Assembly: GCF_000744785.1 (NCBI RefSeq)
Contig: NZ_JQMO01000003.1
Span: forward strand, 4,216,001-4,280,000
Reading direction: 5' to 3'
Length of the DNA: 64,000 nt
Source of the DNA: Kitasatospora azatica KCTC 9699
Lineage (GTDB): Bacteria > Actinomycetota > Actinomycetes > Streptomycetales > Streptomycetaceae
The notes below the pieces were generated by a model. The model did not search any database, was not told the DNA's origin, and saw nothing but the letters and a program-made list of their open reading frames with translations. Each line of letters starts with the position of its first letter. Positions within the stretch are counted from its first letter, which is position 1. Below are positions 34,419-41,350 of the stretch, in pieces. The position numbers and the translations under genes were made by a program.

Positions 34419-35252
34419 CTAGCCGCGCAGCTCGGTCAGGACCGCGTCCGTCAGCGCCGGCCAGACCTCGGCGGCCCAGGGACCGAAGTCCCGGTCGGCC
34501 AGGGCGATGCAGGCCACGCCCGCCTCGGGGTCGACCCAGAGGAAGGTGCCGGACTGGCCGAAGTGGCCGAAGGTGTTGGGCGAGCTGAGCGCGCCGGTCC
34601 AGTGCGGGGACTTGTGGTCGCGGATCTCGAAGCCGAGACCCCAGTCGTTGGGCTTCTGGTGGCCGTAGCCGGGGAGCACGCCGCTCAGGCCGGGGAAGGC
34701 GACCTCGCGGGTGGCGGTCGAGACGGTGGAGGGGTGCAGCAGGCGGGGCCGCTGGAGTTCGGCGGCGAAGCGGGCCAGGTCGGCGGCGGTGGAGATGCCA
34801 CCGGCGCCGGCGGGGGTGCGGTGGACGGCCTCGATCGTGGTGTCCAGCATGCCGAGCGGCTGGAAGACGGCCTCGGCCGCGTACTGCTCGAACGGGATGC
34901 CCGCGGCCTCGGCCAGGGTGGCGGCCAGCACGTCGAAGCCCGCGTTGGAGTAGAGGCGGCGGGTGCCGGGAGCGGCCATCGCGCGGTGCTCGTCGAAGGC
35001 CAGGCCCGAGGTGTGGGCGAGCAGGTGACGGACCGTCGAACCCTCGGGGCCGGCCGGGTCGTCCAGTTCGAAGACGCCCTCCTCGACGGCGACCAGGGCG
35101 GTGTAGGCGGTCAGCGGCTTGGTCACCGACGCCAGCTGGAAGCGGTGCTGCTGCGGACCGTGCGCGCCGAGCAGTGCGCCGTCCGCGCCGCGAACCACCG
35201 CCACGGCCGCCGTGTCGACGGGCCAGTCCTCGATCATCTTCAAGCTCTGCAT
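34419..35252 (-). CDS. Serine hydrolase, class C beta-lactamase/esterase family
   Basis: A 277-residue cytoplasmic protein of the beta-lactamase/DD-peptidase fold, probably an esterase or small-peptide hydrolase. Motifs: SxxK in LASVTKPLTAYT (about 42-53), YxN in RRLYSNAGF and the third motif GHFGQSG. No signal peptide, and it is shorter than secreted class C beta-lactamases. The start MQSLKMIEDWP at 35252 fits the conserved region. It is divergent from a MerR regulator with a classic MerR-type promoter in the gap, but whether that controls this gene is unclear. Confidence 0.87.
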   Translation of the reverse strand: MQSLKMIEDWPVDTAAVAVVRGADGALLGAHGPQQHRFQLASVTKPLTAYTALVAVEEGVFELDDPAGPEGSTVRHLLAHTSGLAFDEHRAMAAPGTRRLYSNAGFDVLAATLAEAAGIPFEQYAAEAVFQPLGMLDTTIEAVHRTPAGAGGISTAADLARFAAELQRPRLLHPSTVSTATREVAFPGLSGVLPGYGHQKPNDWGLGFEIRDHKSPHWTGALSSPNTFGHFGQSGTFLWVDPEAGVACIALADRDFGPWAAEVWPALTDAVLTELRG

Positions 35253-35296
35253 GTCAGGAACTATCTCAGGAAGCGCGGCCGGCCCGCGTGGGAGGC

Positions 35297-35327
35297 TTGC
35301 TTGGAGTGCACTCCAACTGGATAGCGT
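35297..35327 (+). promoter_or_regulatory. MerR-type promoter with 19-bp spacer and palindromic operator
   Basis: TTGCTT (-35, 35297-35302) and TAGCGT (-10, 35322-35327) are 19 bases apart, the stretched spacing typical of MerR-activated promoters. The 16-base perfect palindrome TTGGAGTGCACTCCAA (35301-35316) fills the spacer. Downstream, CTCGACGCCGAACTT is repeated directly at 35332 and 35348. Confidence 0.75.
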
Positions 35328-35376
35328 CCTTCTCGACGCCGAACTTACTCGACGCCGAACTTGGGGAGGGAGTCCG

Positions 35377-35796
35377 ATGAGTGCCGAGCCCGCTTCCGCG
35401 GTGGACGACCGGCTTGCGGCCGATCGCAGCCTGCAGCACACCATCAGCGAGGTCTCCGAGATCAGCGGCCTGACCGCGCACACGCTGCGCTGGTACGAGC
35501 GGATCGGCCTGCTCGACCCGGTGGACCGCTCGCACGCGGGCCGTCGGCTCTACAGCGACCGGGACCTGGTCCGGCTGGACTTCCTCGGCAAGCTGCGGCT
35601 GACCGGGATGCCGGTCGCGGACATGCTGCGCTACGTGGAGCTGTTCCGGGCCGGGGACGAGACCTTCGACGAACGACGCGACCTGCTGGTCGCCCACCGC
35701 GACGAGGTCCGGCAGAAGATCGCCGACCTGCACGCGACCCTCGCGGTGCTCGACTACAAGATCGATCTTTATTCAGGGAAGAGGCAGAGCGAATGA
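35377..35796 (+). CDS. MerR-family transcriptional regulator
   Basis: A 139-residue regulator that twists DNA at its promoter. The N-terminal HTH is HTISEVSEISGLTAHTLRWYERIGLLDPVDRSHAGRRLYSDRDLVRLDFLGKLRLTGMPV, then a dimerisation coiled coil (ERRDLLVAHRDEVRQKIADLHATLAVLDYKIDLY). There are no cysteines, so it senses a non-thiol cue. The stop overlaps the aldo/keto reductase start as ATGA, a regulator-AKR pairing seen in many actinobacteria. Likely autoregulated through the palindrome in its 19-bp-spacer promoter. Confidence 0.92.
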   Translation: MSAEPASAVDDRLAADRSLQHTISEVSEISGLTAHTLRWYERIGLLDPVDRSHAGRRLYSDRDLVRLDFLGKLRLTGMPVADMLRYVELFRAGDETFDERRDLLVAHRDEVRQKIADLHATLAVLDYKIDLYSGKRQSE

Positions 35797-36833
35797 GCCA
35801 GTCCGAGAACGATGTGAACCTGCCCGCCGTCGAGCTGCCCACTGTCGAGTTGGGCAAGGGCGGCCCGCTGGTGGGCGTCCAGGGCCTGGGCTGCATGGGG
35901 ATGAGCGAGTTCTACGGGCCCACCGACACCACCGAGGCGCTGGCCACCCTGGAGGCCGCGCTGGCGGCGGGGATCACCCACTTCGACACGGCCGACATCT
36001 ACGGTTCCGGGCACAACGAGGAGCTGATCGGCCCGTTCGTCCGGGCCAACCGCGACCGGGTGGTGCTGGCCACCAAGTTCGCCATCGAGCGCAAGGCCGA
36101 GGACCCGTCCTACCGCGGCGTCCGCAACGACCCGGCCTACATCCGGGCCGCCGTCGACGCCTCGCTGCAGCGGCTGGGCATCGACGTGATCGACCTGTAC
36201 TACATGCACCGGCGCGACCCGAACATCCCGCTCGCCGAGTCGGTCGGCGCGATGGCCGAGCTGGTGCAGGCGGGCAAGGTGCGCCACCTCGGACTCTCCG
36301 AGGTGACCGGCGCCGAGCTGCGCGAGGCGCACGCGGTGCACCCGATCGCGGCGCTGCAGTCGGAGTGGTCGCTCTTCTCCCGGGACGTGGAGCGCACCGC
36401 GGTGCCGGCCGCCGCCGAGCTGGGCGTCGCCTTCGTGCCGTACTCGCCGCTCGGTCGCGGCTTCCTGACCGGTGCCTTCGCCAGCGCCACCGAGCTGGCC
36501 GAGGACGACTTCCGCCGCTCCATGCCGCGCTTCACGGGTGACAACGCGGCCGCCAACGCGGCGTTGATCGCGCCGATCCAGCGGGTGGCCGCCGCGCGCG
36601 GGGTGACGGTGGCTCAGGTCGCGCTGGCCTGGGTCCAGCAGCGGGCCGAGGTGCACTCGCTGACGGTGGTTCCGATCCCGGGCACTCGCAAGCGCAGCCG
36701 GCTGGCCGAGAACGTGGCGGCGGCGACGCTGAAGCTCACCGAGGCGGAGCTGGCGGTGCTGGAGCCGATCGCGGGTGAGGTCGAGGGCAACCGTTACGCG
36801 GACATGAGCTTCAGTTCCGCCGGGCGGGAGTGA
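35793..36833 (+). CDS. Aldo/keto reductase
   Basis: NADPH-dependent reductase of aldehydes or ketones, 346 residues, TIM-barrel fold. Catalytic tetrad residues are visible: Asp and Tyr in HFDTADIYGSGHNEE, Lys in VVLATKFAIE and His in DLYYMHRRDPNIP. LGLSEVTGAELREAHAVHPIAALQSEWSLFSR and the C-terminal cofactor motif VVPIPGTRKRSRLAENVAA match the YakC/AKR13-like group. It is translationally coupled to the MerR regulator, so it is probably the effector of that response. Confidence 0.94.
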   Translation: MSQSENDVNLPAVELPTVELGKGGPLVGVQGLGCMGMSEFYGPTDTTEALATLEAALAAGITHFDTADIYGSGHNEELIGPFVRANRDRVVLATKFAIERKAEDPSYRGVRNDPAYIRAAVDASLQRLGIDVIDLYYMHRRDPNIPLAESVGAMAELVQAGKVRHLGLSEVTGAELREAHAVHPIAALQSEWSLFSRDVERTAVPAAAELGVAFVPYSPLGRGFLTGAFASATELAEDDFRRSMPRFTGDNAAANAALIAPIQRVAAARGVTVAQVALAWVQQRAEVHSLTVVPIPGTRKRSRLAENVAAATLKLTEAELAVLEPIAGEVEGNRYADMSFSSAGRE

Positions 36834-36840
36834 GCAGCGG

Positions 36841-38019
36841 TCAGGACAGGCGGTAGCTGACCGCCTGGTAGTCCCCCAGCGCGATCGCGGCGAAGTTGTG
36901 CAGGCTCGCGGTGCCGTCGGCGAAGTACCCCATGTGCCCGGCGGCACCGGTCGAGGCGATCTGCTCGGCGCCGAAGTCCGCGCTGGTCGGGTCGGCGCCG
37001 TGGCCCAGTCCGCCGACCTCGAGGTAGGGGACGTTGCCGATCCAGTCGCTCGGATTGCGGGTGGCCCAGACGTGCACGCCGGTGCCCAGCTCGTCCGCGT
37101 TCTGCACGCCCATCCCCGGGCTGCCGAGCACCACCAGGTCGGTGGTCTCGCCGCGCAGCTTGGGCGCCAGCGTCCCGCAGACCACCGAGCCGTAGGAGTG
37201 GCAGAGCAGGGCCGGCGGCGCGGTCGGAGAGCTGGTCTGGGCGAGGCCGCCGAGCAGCCGGGCCAGGCGCGGTGCGCCGACGTCGGCCAGCCGCGAGGTG
37301 ACGGCGTCCGGGCCCAGGCCCACGGGGGTGACGTACCCGGTCCAGGCGACCACGGCGGTCCGGGTGCCGGGCGCCTCGCGCTGCTCCTCGGCGCGCAGCG
37401 CGCGGGCCATCCCGGCGGGGGAGCGCAGCGGCTCGACCGAGCGGTCGAAGTGGCCGAGGTCGGTGTCGGAGCCCGGCACGATCACCGAGACCCGCTGGGC
37501 GCTCGCCAGGTCCCCGAAGACCTCGCTGACCAGGCCGCGCCCGCGCGGGTCGAAGGAGAGGATCTGCCGGCCGGGGGTCAGCAGCGCCTGGCAGTCGTTG
37601 GCCCGGGAGACGGCCAGCGCGTGCTGGTCGGCGTCGAGCGACTTGTCGGCGGCGCGGGCCCTGGCGGTGGCCACCTCGGCGGTGACGGCCAGCGCGTTGG
37701 CCCGGTAGCGCAGCTGCAGCGGGGCGCCGTCCAGGTTGCCCACCACCAGGGGGTAGGCGTGCGCCAGCTGGTCCTGCTGGGCGGGGGTGAGCGAGGCGAA
37801 GAAGGCCGCGACGGCGGCGGGCTCGGCGGTGGCCGGATCGGGCAGCGCCCGGCCGAGCGAGTGGTCCTTGACCCAGGCGTCCGCACCGGCCGGCGGGGTG
37901 CTGATCGCGACCTGCTCGTTGGAGGCCGCGGCCTGGGCGGCGGCGGCGCCCGCGTCGGCCAGGACCGCACAGGTCGCGAAGGCGCCGATCAGCATCCGCT
38001 TCAGCCGCCTGCGCTGCAT
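36841..38019 (-). CDS. Secreted DUF1023 alpha/beta hydrolase
   Basis: A 392-residue predicted exported hydrolase. It begins with a basic stretch and hydrophobic segment (RMLIGAFATCAVLADAGAAAAQAAA, a signal peptide). The alpha/beta-hydrolase part has VSVIVPGSDTDLGHFDRS and the nucleophile elbow LLCHSYGSVVCG, with a His near the C-terminus (GHMGYF). DUF1023 proteins are frequent in streptomycetes; substrates are unknown. It is convergent with the AKR gene with only 7 bases between the stops. Confidence 0.88.
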   Translation of the reverse strand: MQRRRLKRMLIGAFATCAVLADAGAAAAQAAASNEQVAISTPPAGADAWVKDHSLGRALPDPATAEPAAVAAFFASLTPAQQDQLAHAYPLVVGNLDGAPLQLRYRANALAVTAEVATARARAADKSLDADQHALAVSRANDCQALLTPGRQILSFDPRGRGLVSEVFGDLASAQRVSVIVPGSDTDLGHFDRSVEPLRSPAGMARALRAEEQREAPGTRTAVVAWTGYVTPVGLGPDAVTSRLADVGAPRLARLLGGLAQTSSPTAPPALLCHSYGSVVCGTLAPKLRGETTDLVVLGSPGMGVQNADELGTGVHVWATRNPSDWIGNVPYLEVGGLGHGADPTSADFGAEQIASTGAAGHMGYFADGTASLHNFAAIALGDYQAVSYRLS

Positions 38020-38139
38020 CGCGTCAACTCCTGGTGGTACGGCAGCTGGTCTGGCGACAGCCGGTCCTAAGATGGCGTTCAGTCGGCCAGCGTATGTGGT
38101 CAGGTGTCGCGATGGAGACGACCCAAACTGTGGGTTGAA

Positions 38140-38520
38140 TCACAGTGCCGATGAATCACCAGGTCGGCGGCCGTTCGAGGGCTGCGCGGCGTCGAACTCG
38201 CGGACCAGTTTCTTGGGCGCGGTGCGCCGCCAGGCCTCGGTGACCAGGTCGCGCAGCTCCTCGGGATCCGCCAGGTCGAGCCGGACCCGGACCCAGCCGA
38301 ACCGCCCGACATAGGGCGCCTTGCTGTACACCTGCGGTGCGGCGGCGAGCAGTTCGGCCTGGTCGGCCGGGGAGGCCTTGATGCTGACCGAGTCGGAGCC
38401 CTCGGCGCCGACCGCGAACATCTTCTCGCCGACCCGCAGCGTGAGTTCGCCCCAGGTGGGGCGCTCGGCGGTCTGCGGCAGGCTCAGGCCGAGGGCGAGG
38501 AACTCGTCGAAGGTGACCAT
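38140..38520 (-). CDS. MmcQ/YjbR family protein
   Basis: A 126-residue YjbR-fold (CyaY-like) protein: MVTFDEFLALGLSLPQTAERPTWGELTLRVGEKMFAVG, then SIKASPADQAELLAAAPQVYSKAPYVGRFGWVRVRLD. The family is thought to bind DNA or act as a helper protein; no catalytic residues are known. Monocistronic by spacing. Confidence 0.9.
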   Translation of the reverse strand: MVTFDEFLALGLSLPQTAERPTWGELTLRVGEKMFAVGAEGSDSVSIKASPADQAELLAAAPQVYSKAPYVGRFGWVRVRLDLADPEELRDLVTEAWRRTAPKKLVREFDAAQPSNGRRPGDSSAL

Positions 38521-38575
38521 GGGGTCAGGGTAGGGGCTGCCACTGTCACCCGACCGAGCGCACGCTGACGTGGCG

Positions 38576-39250
38576 TCAGGACCACGTGGAGGTGAGCGCC
38601 GGGCCGAGCTGGTCCAGATGGCGCTGGATCACCGCGATCATCCCCTCGGGGCCGTCGTCCTCCGGGTCGCGGCCGGCCGCTTCGGCGGTCCAGGCCAGGT
38701 GCGCGGTGCGGATCGTGGCGCCGAAGACCGCGGCGAGCAGTCGCGGACGCAGGTCGGTGGCCGGGTCCAGGCCCTCGCGGGCCGCCAGGATCTCGGCCAC
38801 CCGCTGCTCCTGGTCGGTGGACCGGCGCAGGTGGGCGGCGAGCAGGGTGGGCGTGGTCTCGATCAGCTGGACCAGCTCCAGCGCGGCGGTGACGCCCCGC
38901 CCGCTCTCGTGGTGTGCGGCGCCGAGGTCGCGCCAGGTCGCGCAGATCGCCTCGCGCAGCGCCAGCTGCGGGTTCTCCTCGGCCGGGCGGGCCTGCAGCC
39001 GCTCGACGAAGTAGTCCTCGGCGTCGGTCAGCACGGCGAGCGCGGCCTCCTCCTTGTTGGCGAAGTACCGGAAGAAGGTGCGCTGCGAGACGTCCACGGC
39101 GTCGGCGATCTCGTCGACCGTGGTGCGGGCGTAGCCCTGGCTGAGGAAGAGCCGGTGTGCGGCGTCGACCAGCGCGTCCCGGGTGCGCTGCTTCTTGCGT
39201 TCGCGCAGGCCCGGCGGGGTGCTGGGGGGAGCCGTCGAGGTGGGGGCCAT
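38576..39250 (-). CDS. TetR-family transcriptional regulator
   Basis: A 224-residue repressor with the N-terminal HTH RERKKQRTRDALVDAAHRLFLSQGYARTTVDEIADAVDVSQRTFFRYFANKEEAAL and a ligand-binding C-terminal helical domain (about 70-220). The QRTFFRYFANKEE variant is that of the AcrR-type TetR subgroup. A palindrome TGTCAGCTACTGACA lies 44-58 bases upstream of its start, probably its own operator. No obvious target gene is divergent within 150 bases except a polytopic membrane protein. Confidence 0.92.
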   Translation of the reverse strand: MAPTSTAPPSTPPGLRERKKQRTRDALVDAAHRLFLSQGYARTTVDEIADAVDVSQRTFFRYFANKEEAALAVLTDAEDYFVERLQARPAEENPQLALREAICATWRDLGAAHHESGRGVTAALELVQLIETTPTLLAAHLRRSTDQEQRVAEILAAREGLDPATDLRPRLLAAVFGATIRTAHLAWTAEAAGRDPEDDGPEGMIAVIQRHLDQLGPALTSTWS

Positions 39251-39293
39251 GCGAACACGATAGCGCGGTGCGGAGTTGGCACTTCTTGCCTTG

Positions 39294-39308
39294 TGTCAGC
39301 TACTGACA
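39294..39308. promoter_or_regulatory. TetR-type operator upstream of the tetR-like gene
   Basis: TGTCAG-CTA-CTGACA, perfect inverted repeat, overlapping a CATAAT box (39307-39312) for rightward transcription. A related half-site GTCAGCTA recurs near 39399-39406, closer to the membrane-protein gene. Confidence 0.6.
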
Positions 39309-39452
39309 TAATCTCCCGATGGTGGCGCCCGTGCGGCCGATGTGCTCGTGGGGACGGGCTTGGGCCCGGGCGCCACCCGTATCGCCGATCTGACGGTACG
39401 TCAGCTAGCGTGTCGCCTTGCGGATCACCGTGCCGGGCGCTGGGCTACGCCC

Positions 39453-41120
39453 ATGACCAGCCACGTTTCCGTCCGTGACGGCTCCGTCCAGGACGATCAA
39501 CGGCTCGACCCGCCAGCTCGCCGCTCCGGCCGCCTGGCGACCTTCCTCGCCCCGTGGTGGGTGTTCGCGCCGACGGTCGGCGCCGTGCTGACGGCGCTCA
39601 TGGCGGTTCGGCTGTTCCTGCCCGGCCCGATCGGCATGGCCGACAACGGCGACGGAGCGCGCCGGATGTGCGCGGCGGACGTCGTCGCCCAGGCGGACCG
39701 CGGATCCACGCTCTTCTTCAAGTTCGTCAACCTCACCTACACCCACGCCGCGCCCGGGATCTGCAACCCGGCGCAGACCTATCCGGGCAGCGGCGCGTGG
39801 CTGCTGCACCTCGCGGTGCCGCTGAGCCACTGGTGGGGCCTGTCGGGGGACTTCGACCTGCGGGCGCTCGCCGGGCTGTTCTGCCTGCTGATCGGCCTGG
39901 CCGCCACGGTGTTCGCCGCCGCGCTGCGCGGAGGTCTGCCGGCTCGGTCACTGATCTGCCTGCTGCTGTTCGTGGTGGTGGCCGACGCCGCGTTCGCCGG
40001 CTACGCGGCCTCGCCGTACAGCGAGTCGGCCGGACTGCTCGGGATCCTGCTCGCGACCGCCGGCGCCACCCACCTGGGCGGCTCGGTGCGGGCGCGCGCG
40101 GGCGGCCTGCTGGTGTTCACCGCCGGCGCGGTGCTGGCGGTCGCCGCCAAGGCCCAGTCGGTCTCGATGGTGCTCCCGTTCGTCGCGCTGCTGCTCACCG
40201 TCCGGATCCCGCTGGGCCGGGCCCGGGGAGCCGTGGCCGGCCGCCTTCCGGCGCTGCTGGCGGCGGCCGTGATCGTCACCACCGGAGTGGTCACGACGAA
40301 CTCGCAGGTGCCGGAGTTCAAGGAGATCAACCCGACCGAGGCGGTCTTCGTCGGCCTGCTCGGCAAGAGCCCCGACCCGGCGGCCTCGGCCGTCGAACTG
40401 GGTCTGCCGGCCGACTTCGCGAAGTACGCGGGACGGAGCTGGTGGGTGCCGCAACCGCCGCAGCAGGACCCGCGCTGGCCCCGGGTCCGGGACCGGATGA
40501 ACTACCCGAACATCGCCTGGTTCCTGGTCCGAAACCCGGGCATCGCGAGCCGGATCGCGCTCAGCGCGCTGGACGACTTCGGCGCCGCCCGCCCCGACTA
40601 CCTCGGCTCCTACCCGGTCGGTGCGCAGCAGCCGCCGGGGGCGCGGGAGTCACGGATCGCGGTCTACAGCTCCGTGGTCCAGGACGTGGGCGGTGGCCTG
40701 CTGCTGGTCGTGCTGGGCATCGGCGCGGTGGGCCTGTGGTGGCGCAGGGGCGACGGCGACGACCGTCGGCGCGCGTTCCTCGCGGCCGCGGCCGCGCTGG
40801 CGGCCCTGGCCCTGGTGCAGTTCTTCACCGCCGCCTACGGCGAGGCGATCGAGAACACCAAGCACATGGTCTTCTCGATCTTCGCGACCGGGCTGGTCTT
40901 CGTGCTGGCCGCGGCCGCCGTCTTCTGCGGTCGGGGCGCGGTGGCGCCGGCCGGGGACGAGTTGCCGGCCGAGGGTGAGCTGCCGCCGCCGCGCGGTCAG
41001 GCGGACGGCGCGGACGGTGCGGACGGCGTCGAGGGTAGGGAAGGCAGCGGGGGCAGCGGCGGCAGCGAGGAGTCGGCCGGCGGATCGCCGTCGAGCAGCT
41101 CGCGGGCCTCGCGCAGGTAG
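39453..41120 (+). CDS. Polytopic membrane protein, glycosyltransferase-like
   Basis: A 555-residue protein with about ten hydrophobic segments. The periplasmic-side loop after the first helix reads IGMADNGDGARRMCAADV, with a DNGD acidic motif of the kind seen in lipid-dependent (GT-C fold) sugar transferases, so a role in wall glycan building is possible but not shown. The C-terminal 60 residues are low-complexity Gly/Ser/Asp/Glu (ADGADGADGVEGREGSGGSGGS). ATG at 39453 is chosen; a longer frame starts at 39342. Its 3' end overlaps a convergent small gene by 124 bases. Confidence 0.75.
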   Translation: MTSHVSVRDGSVQDDQRLDPPARRSGRLATFLAPWWVFAPTVGAVLTALMAVRLFLPGPIGMADNGDGARRMCAADVVAQADRGSTLFFKFVNLTYTHAAPGICNPAQTYPGSGAWLLHLAVPLSHWWGLSGDFDLRALAGLFCLLIGLAATVFAAALRGGLPARSLICLLLFVVVADAAFAGYAASPYSESAGLLGILLATAGATHLGGSVRARAGGLLVFTAGAVLAVAAKAQSVSMVLPFVALLLTVRIPLGRARGAVAGRLPALLAAAVIVTTGVVTTNSQVPEFKEINPTEAVFVGLLGKSPDPAASAVELGLPADFAKYAGRSWWVPQPPQQDPRWPRVRDRMNYPNIAWFLVRNPGIASRIALSALDDFGAARPDYLGSYPVGAQQPPGARESRIAVYSSVVQDVGGGLLLVVLGIGAVGLWWRRGDGDDRRRAFLAAAAALAALALVQFFTAAYGEAIENTKHMVFSIFATGLVFVLAAAAVFCGRGAVAPAGDELPAEGELPPPRGQADGADGADGVEGREGSGGSGGSEESAGGSPSSSSRASRR

Positions 41121-41242
41121 CGGCTGCGCTCCTCGAACTCGAGGTTCGGGAAGTAGTCCTTGAGCCAGGCGGCCGCCTCGGCCGGCGGCAGGTGCAGCTC
41201 GGCGAGCAGCCAGCGGGCGCGGGTGAGGATTTCTTCGTGCAT
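40997..41242 (-). CDS. Small helical protein, antisense to the membrane-protein 3' end
   Basis: An 81-residue product. The first 50 residues look like a real folded unit: HEEILTRARWLLAELHLPP then EAAAWLKDYFPNLEFEERSRYLREARELLDG. The remainder is Pro/Ser-rich and is the antisense reading of the other gene's low-complexity tail. Function unknown; no membrane segment. Either this gene or the tail of the membrane protein may be shorter than the frames allow. Confidence 0.6.
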   Translation of the reverse strand: MHEEILTRARWLLAELHLPPAEAAAWLKDYFPNLEFEERSRYLREARELLDGDPPADSSLPPLPPLPSLPSTPSAPSAPSA

Positions 41243-41292
41243 GGCCGCATCGTCACCGGACGGCCGAGCGCGGGCGCGCCGGAGTGAGCCGA

Positions 41293-41337
41293 ACGGCCGA
41301 GGGCCGGACTCCCTGGGGGAGTCCGGCCCTCGGCCGT
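41293..41337 (-). terminator. Strong stem-loop after aceE
   Basis: 21-bp perfect stem (41293-41313 with 41317-41337) around TGG, 14 bases beyond the aceE stop. Confidence 0.88.
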
Positions 41338-41350
41338 CAGCGGGTGCGGA

